A stretch of 64,000 nt of DNA from Ctena decussata. Lineage: Eukaryota > Mollusca > Bivalvia > Lucinida > Lucinidae. The stretch covers positions 34,184,166 through 34,248,165 of the forward strand of contig OZ022508.1 in the NCBI GenBank assembly GCA_963989385.1, read 5' to 3'. The translations under genes were made by a program, and so were the position numbers. The notes beneath the pieces were generated by a model. It did no database searches. It was given only the letters and a program-made list of their open reading frames with translations, and had not been told where the DNA came from. Of this stretch, positions 11,351 to 23,424 are shown piece after piece (within the stretch, counting starts at the first letter, position 1; each line of letters opens with the position of its first letter).

Positions 11351-12386
11351 GAAAGCACAGGTAGGCAAATTGGTATTAACCCCGTAAAGTGCAACGAAGA
11401 AAAACAATCATTTTACGTTCAGACCGACGTACTCCAACGAGTTAGACGTCCACATGCACACATCAATAGATTATCTTTTACAGTTATGCATGCAACGTCT
11501 TACACGGACCCAACATATATCCGTTATGATATAGGATATATTAACATTATTATGTCATCCGTGCAATGGTGGCAGTGTTTGGTTTAAATTTGGCAAACAG
11601 TACCTGTACCATCCTTACAGTTCAGATCATGTACCTTCTTAATGTATGGTCATGAAAGGTCTAATTTATCTGAATTCTACTATTTGAAAGCTTCAACTTA
11701 CGGAACTAATTCTGATTTAAGAATTTCAGCGATAATAGTGAAAATGACAAAAAATTCCAATCTATTCCTTCCATACCCTTATGGTGGTTTAGCTAAACTC
11801 TACTATATAGCTAATCAGTCACCAAATCAAAATAAACACAATAAAATTGCCAAGTTATCGCTTCCGCACTATACACATATTTAATATCGAATATTTGATA
11901 TTAATGTAACAGACATTCACTGCCTGATACAGTTTCAGAAGGGTTTTAACTTACAAAAAAGACGAACGTTGTCATATACATGTGGTATATAGTTGAACTT
12001 AAAAATGTAGAAACACTTTCATTACAGGAACTACGTTTATATACCGAATAAATTACTGTAGACGTATAAACAGTGTCACAAGGTGCGTAACTTTTGCATC
12101 TATCGACACTGCTTGACACAAAAGAAGCGGATACTATAAGTAGATTGGGAAAATTCTACAAAAGCACGAAACTGCTCCAATTTGTTAATTTTGCCCATTG
12201 CAGGGTTCGGGGATTCCCTTTGAAAATTATGTTCATAACGTTATGCGGCGACATGGTGTAGGTGGTGTGTTTTGACGGTGGTGTCTCTATATAACTGAAA
12301 CGGAAAATATATATTTGAACAGAACAGAACAAATATATTTATTCTGTTTAGCAGAACAGCATTTAGTATACCTTAAAGTCTCCATA
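11351..12386. other. No gene or recognisable repeat
   Basis: AT-rich. The short ORFs lack coding character. Confidence 0.5.
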
Positions 12387-12853
12387 GTCCTATCAGCGGT
12401 AAAACGCCTAAACGCAAATCATTGTAAAAGGCGGTTCAACCTTCACGTTTGGTAATAAAATGTGGGTTGGTGTGTAGATATTGAGTCATATAACTGGCAA
12501 AAAGTAGAGAAAACAAGTTTTTGTAAAATTACAAATTGCTCCACAAATTACAATTTCCTGTTCTGGTTGCCCGTCTAGCTATGCTATATAAACATAGGCG
12601 GAATTGTGATTGGGACGCCACGCCTGTGCATTGTATTATTACCATTTTATGAAATCGAAAGTAGGTCAATTTAGTTGCCAACTAAAATGACCCAGATACG
12701 TTTTTAAACCCTTTTTAAATTGAAACTCGAGGATGTTATATTTTTAAAGCTGGCTAATCACGGTCATTTATAATTATAAAACTATAGTGAGAAGCTTGCA
12801 GCGATATTTCAGGATAAAATTTTTCCTTTCTGATAGAGCAATGGGGCCTTCAG
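12387..12853 (+). repeat. Dispersed ~0.5-kb repeat, copy 1
   Basis: It aligns by eye with 16998-17547. Shared landmarks are CCTATCA, CAAATCATT, ATAACTGGCAAAAA, CGAAAGTAGGTCA, GCAACTAAAATGACC and GATAGAGCAATGGGGCCTT. It is non-coding and its class is unknown. Confidence 0.75.
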
Positions 12854-12868
12854 TATATTTTTTTAATT

Positions 12869-13131
12869 ATGCCAGCCTGGCAGTCGGTAGCGCGTCTGAC
12901 TCAAGAGCACGGGGTTTCCGGTTTCGATACCCGGTCCGGCCATACACTTTCGTTTCACCTTCCGCTTATTAAAGAAGGGAAGTTGTCAGTTACTGGCGAA
13001 AGTATGTGCACTAAGTAATGGTTAACCACTTAGGAGGTCTAAGCCTGCCCAGACATGGAATAGAGTGGTTAGGTTAAATGACAGTCCCGTCATAACCATA
13101 GCTGTTTTCCGTGGACGTAAAGCAATAAAAC
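12869..13131 (+). mobile_element. SINE-A with a divergent tRNA head
   Basis: The body and 3' end match other SINE-A copies and the tail is CAATAAAACAACAAC. The head differs: its anticodon-loop region reads CTCAAGA (CAA-like) instead of CTCATAA. No clear target duplication was seen. Confidence 0.85.
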
Positions 13132-13605
13132 AACAACACTGTATAAATGTCATGATGAACAAACGCGTAATAGACACGGAGACATTACTTTTGGATCAGT
13201 CCTTGTAACTGCCTTTCACAGTAGGAATGCATAGCGCTGTCGTCTATGGAAAAATATTTCATGCTCTTATAACTATTTCTAGAAGAACTATCCGTGCTTT
13301 ATACGAAACCTGGCTTTATTTTTAAAACAAACAAAATGCCAAAAGTAGCCAAGGAAATCCCAGATTTCTAAATGGAGTGCAGATTAAGAGCCAGTCTATA
13401 TAAATACACACATAGAGGGAGATACATTACTCCTTTGGACTATTTTAAAGGCCAAGGTTGCAACAAACAGTTTGCTATATTATCTGGTCATTTGAGAGAT
13501 TTATTTGTCTCAGCAACAAATTTGCTCTTAGCAAACGGCTCCCAGGAGTTTCAAGTTATGATACCCTTAATACGGCTTGGCAGACGACATGAGCAATAAA
13601 TCATA
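13132..13605. other. No gene or recognisable repeat
   Basis: The 75-codon ORF here has no recognisable motif. Confidence 0.45.
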
Positions 13606-13609
13606 TGAA

Positions 13610-14422
13610 GGTAGACGAACAGTGAATAAAAATATTGGTGGGGCATTCATTTCATTATACCATCTGAATAACCCAAAGGGCTATAAAACATTTGGATAAG
13701 AAAAGAAAATTTTTCACCGTTTTGTTTTCCTAAAAAACAAACTTTTGTATTTATACATACTTTTTTACACATTTTCCATTAAAATTCATGTCTCTAGCAC
13801 ATGGATCACTTTCATTTCTGCAAATCATATAGTCTTTAATATAGGGTATTTGAAACAAACTGGTAAGAAAAATTGCAATTATCTTGATAATAAGTATATT
13901 TTTACATTTTTTAAATAAATGCAAGAAAATTGAATTTCATGAAAAACGTCGTGAAAAATATATTCAATCGATGGGGCATGCTTATGCATATTGTTTTAGT
14001 AAAACTTACATTGTATGATACAGAATAAAAAAAAAATAAAAAAAATAAAACATTTCACCGTTTTGTTTCCTAGAAAAACAATGTTAAAGTTCAAAAATAT
14101 CCCCCAAAAAGACTGCCCAAATACTGCACCTGCTGCAAGCACAGCCGGTTCTTGTCCTGTTATTTATTTTCCTGTTGTTCCGGGTCTACCATAGAGTAAT
14201 GCCTCAAAATGCGCAGATGGAATCGAAATGGTAAAGACCTTGATCATTCGGGTTCCTAAGGAACAGTCTGATTACGGTTTCCACTGTTTGTACAGACGTA
14301 TCTGCCCGAAAACTTTGGATCTTTATGGTAGACATTGTAATTGTGTATATATTCCAAAGTTAAAAATAACTCTGTTATGTGTTTTAACAAGTCAATACCG
14401 AGTTATTGTGTAACTAAATACC
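13610..14422 (+). mobile_element. piggyBac-type TTAA MITE, copy 1 (813 bp)
   Basis: It starts GGTAGACG and ends ...TACC. It is flanked by TGAA (a mutated TTAA, 13606-13609) and TTAA (14423-14426). It is homologous along its length, in opposite orientation, to 40055-40889, where the TTAA duplication is intact. Near 14110-14160 it carries a piece resembling the SINE-B core (CTGCTGCAAGCACAGC). No transposase is encoded. Confidence 0.85.
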
Positions 14423-14440
14423 TTAAGTGTCAAAAATAAA

Positions 14441-14674
14441 TGAGCCGCGACACGACAAAACCAACAATGTGGTTGTGCGCCCAGCGCACTCAGATCAGCC
14501 TGGGAATCCGCCCAGTCTGATCAGTCTTCGCTGTCCGCATGGAGGTAGCTTAGGCCCTTAGCTACCCTTTAAGCGCTTAGCGAAGAGACTGATCGGATTT
14601 GGCGGATGCCCAGACTGATCTGAGTGTGCACTGGGCGCACAACCACATTGCTGGTTTTGTCGTGTCGCGGCTCA
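14441..14674. mobile_element. Long-palindrome MITE (family P1), copy 1
   Basis: The whole element is a near-perfect palindrome. It begins TGAGCCGCGACACGA, reads in to a centre near GGAGGTAGCTTAGGCCCTTAGCTACC, and returns as the inverse to end TCGTGTCGCGGCTCA. A 24-bp piece of the same terminus lies at 14767-14790. Confidence 0.92.
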
Positions 14675-14904
14675 AATAATCTTTCCATTTCTGAGAATTC
14701 TAAAAGGTTCATAAGAGCAAGCAGGACAATATATAGCAGGAATATTTTAGCATACAAAAGAATATATGAGTCGCGACACGAGACAAGAATTCCGCGGAAT
14801 GCTATGTTGCACCTGCATTGCATTCCCACAGTAGCAGAGATCATGTTGAGAAGAAAATGAAAGCAACAATTGAAAATTAAAAGAAAAGAAATTGTTTCAG
14901 GCAT

Positions 14905-15653
14905 TATTCTGACACAAATATTGTCAAAATCCGCCCAATGGTTCGTAAGGTACTGCCATTTTCATGTTGTGCTATTTTTAGTAACAGTGGATGGCAGCCA
15001 TCTTGGATAGCCAATTTGCCAAAAACCGAAAAAGCTACATGCAAGGATCATTCTGACACAAAATTGGTCAAAATCCATTCAGGCGTTCCTAAAATATAGT
15101 CATTTTCATGTTTTTGCTATTTTTAGTAACGATAGTGGCGGCCATCTTGGATGGTACATTCCCATAAATGCGATAAAATAAAAACTCCTTTCAAGAATCA
15201 TTCTGATTAAAATTGAGCAACATCCACTCAGTGTTTATCGATTTATCAGCATTCAAGCAAATTCGAGACTCGTAACCAAAAGTAGGTCACCGTGACCTAA
15301 TTCCGCTACAGATTGTTTTCATTTTCATAATTTTCAAGAAGAAGGTCCTGTTGATGTTCCATACAAAGTTTCAGCCAAATATACCCAAAACTTCTAGAGA
15401 AAATGTTAATTATGTTGTTTTGCTATTTTTAGTAACAGCGGCCATCTTGAATTCTCGACCACGCTGAATTTCTGTAATCTGAAGCCGTGTAGTCTGATCA
15501 TGCTTCATATGAAATTTGAGAACCATGGCTGTAGTGATTTTGGAGAAATTAACTTTAAACGCCAGTGTTGACGTAAATGTGAACGGACTGACGGACGGAC
15601 GGACGGAAAACCGGACGCCTATATCGCACCTTGCTAAAGCAGGTGCGACAAAA
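14905..15653 (-). mobile_element. Hairpin-headed tandem-core element E3
   Basis: The minus-strand head is a perfect hairpin (TCGCACC...GGTGCGA, 15624-15648) after a T-run. A (GTCC)n-type run (15590-15606) follows. The core repeats the block 'ttctgacacaaaattggtcaaaatcc...gctatttttagtaac' with landmarks near 14972, 15117 and 15422, compatible with a ~150-bp period. It is non-coding. Confidence 0.65.
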
Positions 15654-15873
15654 ACCAACAGTGTGGTTGTAATCCCAACACAGACTCAGATCAGTCTGGG
15701 CATCCCCCTTGTCCGCTCAGACTTTTCGCTAAGCACTTCAAAGATACCTAAGGGTCTAAGCTACCTCCATGCGCACAGCGAAGACTCTGATCAGACTGGG
15801 CGGATGCCCAGGCTGATCTGTGTTTGCGCAGGACGCACTACCACATTGTTGGTTTTCTCGTGTCGCGGCTCAT
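15650..15873. mobile_element. Long-palindrome MITE P1, copy 2 (left terminus missing)
   Basis: Both arms of the P1 palindrome are present. The first ~14 bp are replaced by the head of E3, so the two elements abut or E3 inserted into P1. Confidence 0.88.
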
Positions 15874-16997
15874 ATAGGTCTTCTACGAATTTTAAAAACT
15901 GTTTACACTTTCTAGTTCAGTGGTGGTAAGGTTTATTCACTGAATAAGGGATGTCACACCTGTCTGATTTAGCATACTATGCATGTGCAATCAATGCACT
16001 GTTCAAAATCTCTTACCAGGTTAATTGTGCGTAAATACATGCTTAGAAGCCATGCATCCTATGACTTCTTAAAAAGGCCAAATTCTGAACTTCATGATTC
16101 GAATGCTAATACTATACTGTTGAAATATTTGAACTGGTTTCTTAACTAAAACTAGATATTTCTGGAAACTGGACCTAAAGACAGCTATTCAGAAGACCTT
16201 GAATAAAGGACATATGCAATACTGAAGGTCTTGAGAAACAGTTTTCAAACTATTTATAAGAAGTTGTTGACTGGCTTTCGCCATGGCAGTATAGGCTTTG
16301 CAGAACTGGTGCTTATCAATATATCTCTTTGCATAGACATCATTGGATTCTGATATCTTTCCCTCTTCATCTTATTCATTTTACTGTTTACCATGTACAT
16401 GCATATACTTGGATTTTTACTCAAAGTGATATAAAAACACAGGTGTGAATATGGTCTTACGAGCAAATAAAGTTCCAAAATGATCTGTAAAACTTGCACC
16501 ACCTCACTAAATATTGGGACAGGAATGTCTGGGCAAACACTGTAGACCAAGACCAAACTGTTCAGGGACAGCAATAGTATTTCCCATTCTGCCAGCACCT
16601 TTGTGCCAAATTGATGATAGTCAAATCAGTGAAGCTTCTGGTAAAATCAACTTAATTTAGGTTTACAATGGCATCTGCTGCAGAGATGGCTTCTGTCAAT
16701 ATTAAAGCTGCTATGATAAAGTATTATATCAGGCATAAAGCAGTCAGCTGTAGCAGAATAGGTTTAAATTGTGCTAAAATGGGCAGTCAACCTTAGCAAA
16801 AAGTGGACTTGGCGGTTCCGCATCAGACCTGTTCTTAAAATTTGTATGAGACCTATATCAGGATTACAACTGATGTGTCCTTGGTATTTGCAGCTAACTA
16901 AATTTAGAATGTCGGTCGAAAATTGATAAGACATTGTGTAGAAAATTGTCTCAAATGATATTCAGTTCGTCACTTTAACGGCATTTTGTCTGTGTTC
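15874..16997. other. No gene or recognisable repeat
   Basis: A 114-codon minus ORF (16254-16598) shows no domain or motif and is probably chance. Confidence 0.45.
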
Positions 16998-17547
16998 CTA
17001 TCAAAGGTAAGAGCCGTCAAAATACAAATCATTATGAAACCTGTACGGCCATCAGAATTGATGAAAATATGTCGGTTGATGTGCTTCTTTGTAGCAAATA
17101 ACTGGCAAAAAAGAAGGAACAAGGTTTTTTAAAAAATGATAAACTCTCTCTATAAAAATACGGGTTTCGTCTCTGGTTCCCCGTTAAGCAATGCAATAAT
17201 GCAACAGCGGCACAATCAATGGGATCCTTGCTTAACATTAGCCTAATTTTTTTGTACATTGTATTTTTATCACCATATAAAACACCTGTACCTTATATTT
17301 TTACCGCCTGTTCGTTGTATTTTTATCATGAAACAAAGCTTGTGAAAACGAAAGTAGGTCATTTTGGTTGGCAACTAAAATGACCTAGTTATTTTTTTAA
17401 AATCTGTTTTATGGTAGACTCAAGGACGTTTTGATTTTTAAAAGCCGGTCAGTCACGATAATAATCAATGGCGAAACTGTAGTGAGAAGTTTGCAGCGAT
17501 ACCTCACGACAAAATCTTTCATGATGATAGAGCAATGGGGCCTTTAA
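16998..17547 (+). repeat. Dispersed ~0.5-kb repeat, copy 2
   Basis: Second copy of the repeat at 12387-12853, in the same orientation. It is about 80 bp longer because of internal A/T-rich insertions. Confidence 0.75.
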
Positions 17548-17665
17548 TTAACATTTTGCTGTATTTAAGGAATTGGCACAATTTACATTCTATTAATTTA
17601 TAAGGCAGATAAGAATGACGTATGCTTTGCAGTCTTCATTACATGTACCAGTGCTTTATAAATGA

Positions 17666-17710
17666 TTGATTGATTGATTTGATGCTTAACGTCCACGGTA
17701 AACAACTATG
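17666..17710 (-). mobile_element. Extremely 5'-truncated SINE-A (45 bp)
   Basis: Only the last ~45 bp of SINE-A are present: the GTTTACCGTGGACGTTAAGC end and the (CAAT)n tail, in reverse. A perfect 13-bp duplication GCTTTATAAATGA flanks it (17653-17665 and 17711-17723). It is therefore a genuine target-primed insertion and not a remnant. Confidence 0.9.
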
Positions 17711-17866
17711 GCTTTATAAATGAAAGCCGGTGTATATCAAGCAGTAAATTCTAAAATCTTCTAGCAGCAGTTAATACACCGAAGAAACAAAAGTAGCAGA
17801 CACGGTGAAATTGAGTCTAAAAATTAACAGTAATCAATTGTGCTACACTTTCGCAGTCCTAACCCC

Positions 17867-17883
17867 TCCCCCCCCCCCCCCCC
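17867..17883. repeat. Poly-C tract
   Basis: About 17 C in a row, followed by a C-rich stretch; a second short poly-C lies near 18296. Confidence 0.9.
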
Positions 17884-18024
17884 ACCCCCACCCCTCGTGC
17901 GGAAGCCCTGATTGATGGATACCTAACTGGCGGTTTTACGTCCTTTTTAAAAGTATTTCAGTACATCAGGATAATACGAGGGTGATAATGAAAACCATCG
18001 TGCAGTGGAAATCAGTTTCAGTGC

Positions 18025-18080
18025 GGTCCTGCACCTACTGCAAGCACAGTAGACCTTGCCCTACTATTATCCAAAGGACC
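18025..18080 (-). repeat. SINE-B core fragment
   Basis: Contains the reverse of the CTACTGTGCTTGCAGTAGG core and the neighbouring AGGGCAAGG block only. Confidence 0.7.
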
Positions 18081-18359
18081 TCTGACAGTTGTAATGTATT
18101 TGCCTATAAAAGTGGTTAAAATGAATTTTCGGCATATTTCAAAATTTCCACTAAAATGTGTTCCCCTGAACACCCTATAGTTGGTGCAAAAACAAGTTTT
18201 CAGTAAGGAAGCACGTAGACTGAGATTTTTGGTGTAAAAAGCATGTTTTTATTATTGAATGTATGGAAAACAAGAAAAGTTTTATAAAGATACTTCCCCC
18301 CCCCCTTCCCCGTGCATCAGTTAGCCACTTAGCATGCATGTGTGTCCTGTCAATATACA

Positions 18360-19146
18360 TATTATATGTGACACATTACAACAACTTATTGTCCATATGT
18401 ATATCAAGTCTCAAGATTGTAGCTTCAGTAGTTCCTGGGTAAACTATGACACACATTTTCATTGTGGCCAAAATTTGGAAAGAAACAAAAAAATGGATAA
18501 AAATGAAAGAATACTAGCAATGACCCTGAGTCTCAATTCAACAATACAATTACTCATGTTCCATATATGTACCAAGTTTCAAGGTTCTAACTTGCATAGT
18601 TCCCGAGAAAACTGCGACACAAATTTACCTTGGATAGACAGAAAAGTGGACAAATAAAGAGAGGAATAAAAGCAATTAGTCTGACTTTCTTTCCCACAGT
18701 ACAATAACTCATTATCCATTTGTATACTAAGTTTCAAGATTCCAGCTTTAGCAGTTCCTGAGAAAGCTCCGACACAACTGTTCAATGTAAACATGAAAAT
18801 AGGGAAAGAAAGAAAAATGGGGAAAAAAGATAAAAGCACCGAGCCAGAGTCTCAATTTCGCGATACAATCACTTATTCTCTAGTGTATACCAAATTTGAA
18901 GAGTCCAGCTTGCACAATTTCTGAGAAATTGCGACACAAATTTACCTTAAGAACACAGAAAAATGGATAAATAAAAGGAAAATAAGAGCAGTGAGCCCAA
19001 TTCTCAATCCCACAATACAACAAGTCGTTATCCATGTATACCAAGTTTCAAGAGTTCCTGAGAAAACTGTGGCACAAAAAAGCGTTCCGGAGTTACGGAC
19101 AGACCAAATCCAGTATAGCCCCACGTTTTCAAAGCAGGGCTATATA
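18360..19146 (-). mobile_element. Hairpin-headed tandem-core element E7
   Basis: The minus-strand head is TATAGCCC...GGGCTATA (19114-19144). A GTCTGTCCGTAACTCC stretch and five units follow, each carrying an 'accaagtttcaag...gttcc.gagaaaactg.gacacaa' block. Landmarks fall near 18402, 18571, 18726, 18889 and 19039, a period of ~160 bp. It is non-coding. Confidence 0.62.
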
Positions 19147-19268
19147 ATTAAGTATTTTCGAGCCCTCTCCTAGGGAATAGGAAAAAGAAAGATATAGGAA
19201 ATAAAAGCATGACGTCACTGATAAGACACATCGCGGATTCCCCGAGTATGGTTGGCAGAAAGATTGGT

Positions 19269-19330
19269 ACCGATATAGACTGAAATACTGTCTCAAAGGG
19301 CCGTTAAACCCAAAACAACCAACCAACCAA
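19269..19330 (+). repeat. SINE-B 3' fragment
   Basis: CGATATAGACTGAAATACTG..., CCGTTAAACCCAAAAC and the (CAAC)n tail are present without head or core. Confidence 0.85.
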
Positions 19331-19400
19331 TGTACCCGAACGTTTATATTGTAATTTCTTGCAGCTTTTATGTTGAGTTTGTTTTCTACCTTTAATATCT

Positions 19401-19690
19401 TTACTTCTTTTCTCTACACATCTGTCCTCGTGCCGGATCCGGTTGAGAGAAAAAGCCGGATGCTGCCTCCCCTGGCGCAGCCAGCAGAAACCTGGCCAGT
19501 GCAGCCGTCTTTTTGCCGTGAGCTGCGACTTTTGTCGCTGGAAGAGGGAATCCTGGTGTTTGAGTATGTCGGCTTTGCTTGACGGTTAACATCGGCATGC
19601 AACACATCACATCGGCCTTAATTTCAACTAGACGGGAGGCCATACGAGGCTTGGATATGGTCAGTCGCATTTGTCGCGCCAAGCCCTAGG
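19401..19690 (-). other. Possible eroded coding fragment, GC-richer than its surroundings
   Basis: Two overlapping minus frames of 93 and 63 codons lie in a stretch clearly richer in GC than the flanks. One frame is rich in Ser/Arg/Lys (SSSDKSRSSRQKDG). I do not recognise a family. A remnant of a transposon ORF is possible, but chance cannot be excluded. Confidence 0.25.
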
Positions 19691-20093
19691 AATAACCTTT
19701 GCGTTTTCTCCGTTTTCTGTAGGATCTTCCTGAATACCAACCATGCTCCCATGACTCTTTTCTTTGTTTTTATTCCTACAAGTCGGCGGCTTAACGGGTC
19801 ACTCGTGTAGGCATCTTTCTCGTGCGAGTACATGTATATCGCAGTGTATCTCTAACACTTGTTAGTTGAAAAGCCACTCATTCGGGTGCTCCCTTGTTGG
19901 GTTTCGAGAGGCATAAGGGATGAATTCACAATCTTTTTTTTATGGGGAGAAATAAATAAGCGATTCTCAAAGCCTATTATGAGAAAAAGTGATTCTCAAA
20001 GTCAAATATGAAAAATCGGTAACCTTCCCAAAAAACACGAAAATCGTTGAAGAGCAATTTGCAGCTCCAGGCAAAAGTTACGCCAGCTCATTT
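19691..20093. other. No gene or recognisable repeat
   Basis: Contains a short direct repeat around AAGTGATTCTCAAAG near 19962-20000 only. Confidence 0.45.
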
Positions 20094-20187
20094 CTCTCTT
20101 CTGTCTCCCGCTCTTTGGGAGATGGCCCGATATAGACTGAAATACTGTCTCAAAGGGCCGTCAAACCCAAAACAACCAACCAAGCAT
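20094..20187 (+). repeat. SINE-B 3' fragment
   Basis: Pyrimidine-rich stretch, GGCCCGATATAGACTGAAAT, CCGTCAAACCC and an AACC tail. The head is missing. Confidence 0.85.
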
Positions 20188-20193
20188 CACTAA

Positions 20194-20600
20194 AGGTGCC
20201 GGTGTATACGTTTCATGCACTGATGCACGAACGCAAACAGATGGAAAGTGCTTTACTGAACAAAGGTCGGGTTCATCTAATGCAGAGGGTAAACAACCCC
20301 CTGCTTCAATACCTGCTGCGTCTCGAATGGCACAGATTGTTATGGACGCAGTTCAAAGTACTTTAGCTCAGCCAAAATATGCTAAGACTGCGCAAAAACT
20401 GCTGAAATGAAATCTGCGCCAAAAACAAAAGATTATAATAAATTAGATAAAGGCAGAAAGCAAAGGGATCGGATGACCCCATTTAAACACATAACAGATA
20501 TGATGCCTTTCACGAGGACGACATGGATACAGAGATTTCTCCCACTAGTCCTCGTAAAGGTCTCAATCCTAGACTGCCTACTTCCTAAGAAAAGATAACC
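20194..20600 (+). other. Possible eroded ORF fragment, unrecognised
   Basis: A plus frame stays open from about 20194 to a TGA at 20408-20410 (reading ...ASRMAQIVMDAVQ...KTAQKLLK). After a frame change a second acidic stretch follows (DAFHEDDMDTEISPTSPRKG). The composition looks more protein-like than the surroundings and may be a retroelement gag-type remnant. No family is recognised. Confidence 0.25.
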
Positions 20601-20813
20601 GTTTTGCTCTATTTGTTTTCTTTTTCAAAGCGTTATGACAAATAATAAAAATACAAATAAACAGTGGAATTGTTGAGGCTTAACAGCCAGCTATGAAGAA
20701 ACATCATTGCTCCCAAAGGAACATGAGCCTGCTTTTCTGTGTCATCGAGAAACAAATCTTAAAAGACACTGATAAATTTCCATTCGAAAATAGAGGATCT
20801 TACATGAGTGCTC

Positions 20814-20924
20814 ATGTATTATTGAATTTATTAAACGAGTTGGGGAAAATGATAAGATGCGAGGCTATGCCGAGCATCTTATCATTTTCACCAACGAGTT
20901 TAATAAATTCAATAATACAGGAGC
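20814..20924. repeat. ~110-bp near-perfect hairpin
   Basis: TATTATTGAATTTATTAAAC...GAAAATGATAAGATGC is followed by its inverse after a short loop near GAGGCTATGCCGAG. It looks like a small MITE. No clear target duplication was identified. Confidence 0.75.
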
Positions 20925-21197
20925 ACGAATGCAAGATTCTGTTTATCATATGACACTAAAAGTTGCATTTTATTAGCAAAATTTGCACTAAAACGTCACG
21001 ATTTTGCCATTAGAAAACGCGATGTTTTATGGAGGTCAACGCATAACGTTACGACGTAATTTGCATATTTAATCCACTAGTGGATTATCGATTTTAATGC
21101 ATGGCTTTATTACACTCTCAGATGCGACGTTATATGATAATTATAGCTCTTTTCCACTTTTACTGCAAACCAACACGGTCAACTCCTGAAGCTTTTT

Positions 21198-21419
21198 ATG
21201 AAATTGCTGGATACAATTTTAGATGTAGATTCGTATTTGTCTTGCCAAAATACAAAGTGTATGAATGAAAAACTGTCCAGTGAAAGGGAAGAAGCCTCTT
21301 ATATGATGTATTGCTGTACATGCAAGAAATTTGTGCCTGCAGCAAAGGCAGATCACTATGCAGTGGCAAGATTTGTGGCACAGTCAGGCCTAGAGAAAAT
21401 AGAAGTGTCCATGTTCTAA
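21198..21419 (+). other. Unrecognised 73-codon ORF with cysteine pairs
   Basis: The predicted peptide has several cysteines (YCCTCKKF). A related open stretch continues after the stop in another frame. Family unknown; low confidence that it is coding. Confidence 0.2.
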
Positions 21420-21505
21420 CCAGAGATGGAGAAGCTGGTTGAATCAACAAAGAGAGAACTGGTATTTGGTTTCGACAAACAGCAGTTCATGGTGAATCCC
21501 TTAAG

Positions 21506-22160
21506 CCCCAGTCACACACACAGATTACGGATAAGGCGGATAGTTGCGGATAAAATCCTTAGTTTATCCGCAGCATTTGTGGGCGTGGCCTAATGTTATT
21601 TAATGAATTTACGGATATAGTTACCAATAGATGCGTATGGATACGGATAGCTACGAACTACTAACCTTCCGTTGCCTTCTGTAACCTTTAGATGCGGATA
21701 AATACCTTCAGATGCGGACTGTTGCGGATAGAAGAATAGAAAAAATTAACTGTGACGTCCACATCTGTGTCTGCTCCTTGTATGCTCCAGTCACACACAC
21801 ACATACGGATTGTGCGGATATTACGGATGACCCGTCCGTATCTATCCGTATCCGTAATGGATCCGTATCAGATCCGTAGAGTCCGTAACTGTCCGTATCA
21901 TATCCGCAGAGTCCGCAGGATCCGCGTCGAAATTTTGAAAAGTTGCATAATTCGGGCGCGGATGAGTAAACCGTAATGCTGCGTTACTAAACGCATATAT
22001 CCGCATCTATCCGTATCTATCCGTGTCGCATACCTATCCCGTATCTTATCCGTTATTGAACCTATCATTCCGCAGTCCCACTCCAAGTTGAGGACAGATA
22101 CGGTTTCAAGCGGATCGTTACCTTTAGTTACGGAAGTTACGAGTCTCGTTCGGCGTACTT
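21506..22160 (+). repeat. 'TACGGAT'-rich dispersed repeat, two adjacent copies
   Basis: Both copies begin with CCAGTCACACACACA (about 21512 and 21788). They consist of irregular TACGGATA/GCGGAT words and their inverses. An opposite-orientation copy occupies 23425-24098. There is no coding capacity. Confidence 0.7.
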
Positions 22161-22564
22161 CTACAGTAACGTTTCAATACAAAAAGGTTGCGTTCCAATA
22201 CTGACAGATACCTACAGGATGGTTTGGAGAGGCGGCTGTACGGCAACAACACCAGTAGGGGGTGGGGGGGCAAAGAGATAGAGACTGTATCTCAAGGACT
22301 ACTACAACAGAGAGGCCGGGTCGGTGCAATGGCATTGACGTATGGTGCAGTTATGGGGAGATGTTATGTTTCTTATTTGTAACAGTGGGGTCATCTTTTC
22401 ATGAACTTGCCAATGGCAAAAGTAGGGCTATCATTTCATAAACTTATTAGACTTTTATCAATTCGAATTAGTTGTCCAATATAGGACAAAGAAATTCTTT
22501 TATTAATTCCAATTACATAGTTGTCCAATATAGGACAAAGTTTAATCGTGAAATGAAGCAATAA
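22161..22564. other. Little structure; short direct repeat
   Basis: TTGTCCAATATAGGACAAAG occurs near 22472 and again near 22512. Each copy is itself a small palindrome. No gene is seen. Confidence 0.5.
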
Positions 22565-23040
22565 ATATCTACTGGTCAGGCTTGAGTAGCCGAAACTTCG
22601 AAGATGGCCCATGTTCCTTCTTTCGAATGTGTTCTGTGCTCTTGAATGAACTCTTTCAGATTTCTATGTTACTTCAGTGCCACTGGTGTCTTGCCGTGCG
22701 GCGACCGTAAAACGTCTCCCCGTACGTCATCTATAGTGCAGATTGTATATAATTTTTCCTTTGAGGTCAAGAAAATATTCTGAGAAATCAGAAATTTTTG
22801 ATTGGTTTAGATTTATAGTCTAGATTATTGCTTTTTTTTCTTTTAGATCTTTTATGGTACAAATCAGTCTTTGAATTTACTGCCTTATCAAAATTAAGAA
22901 ATTACACATGCTTTCTCTGGTTTTCGTAACCAAATCATATCGGGGTCACTGATACGATTTGAGTAGCCGAATTCTCGAAGCATGGCCCATGTAACTTCCT
23001 TCGAATGTGTGCAGTGTTCTTGAAGGATTAAAATCGTATC
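22565..23040 (+). repeat. Dispersed repeat X, two partial copies
   Basis: The motif GAGTAGCCGAA..TTCGAAG.TGGCCCATGT, then 'ccttc.ttcgaatgtgt', occurs near 22580 and 22960. Inverted copies are at about 23340-23405 and 52975-53300, where the AATTTTTGATTGG/GAGAAATCAGAAA segment is shared too. Confidence 0.65.
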
Positions 23041-23192
23041 TACTTTATCAACTGCCGACTGAATATCTATGTCAACCAAGCAGTAAATGGGTACTTTTTT
23101 CAAATCGGGGAAGGAAAAGGCAGCGAAAGGAGAAAGATGGCCTTCGCCTTTCGTATGCAATGCCCAAGATAAATTGACCCTAACCACCTATT

Positions 23193-23227
23193 CCCCCCCC
23201 CCCCCCCCACACACACACACACACACC
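23193..23227. repeat. Poly-C/(CA)n microsatellite
   Basis: A run of C followed by about ten CA units. Confidence 0.9.
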
Positions 23228-23424
23228 CAAGCCACCGCACCTACGGTCATAAGGCTATAGGAAACCTTTACCTTTACCCAATTTATAGTTTAGATCCAGG
23301 TATACAAATTTAAATAAAAATCTTATCCTTCATGAGCACAGAGCACTAAACACATTCGAGAGCAGGAACATGGGCCATACTTCGAGGTTACGATTGCTAG
23401 AGCCTCATCGATGACCCTGACATG

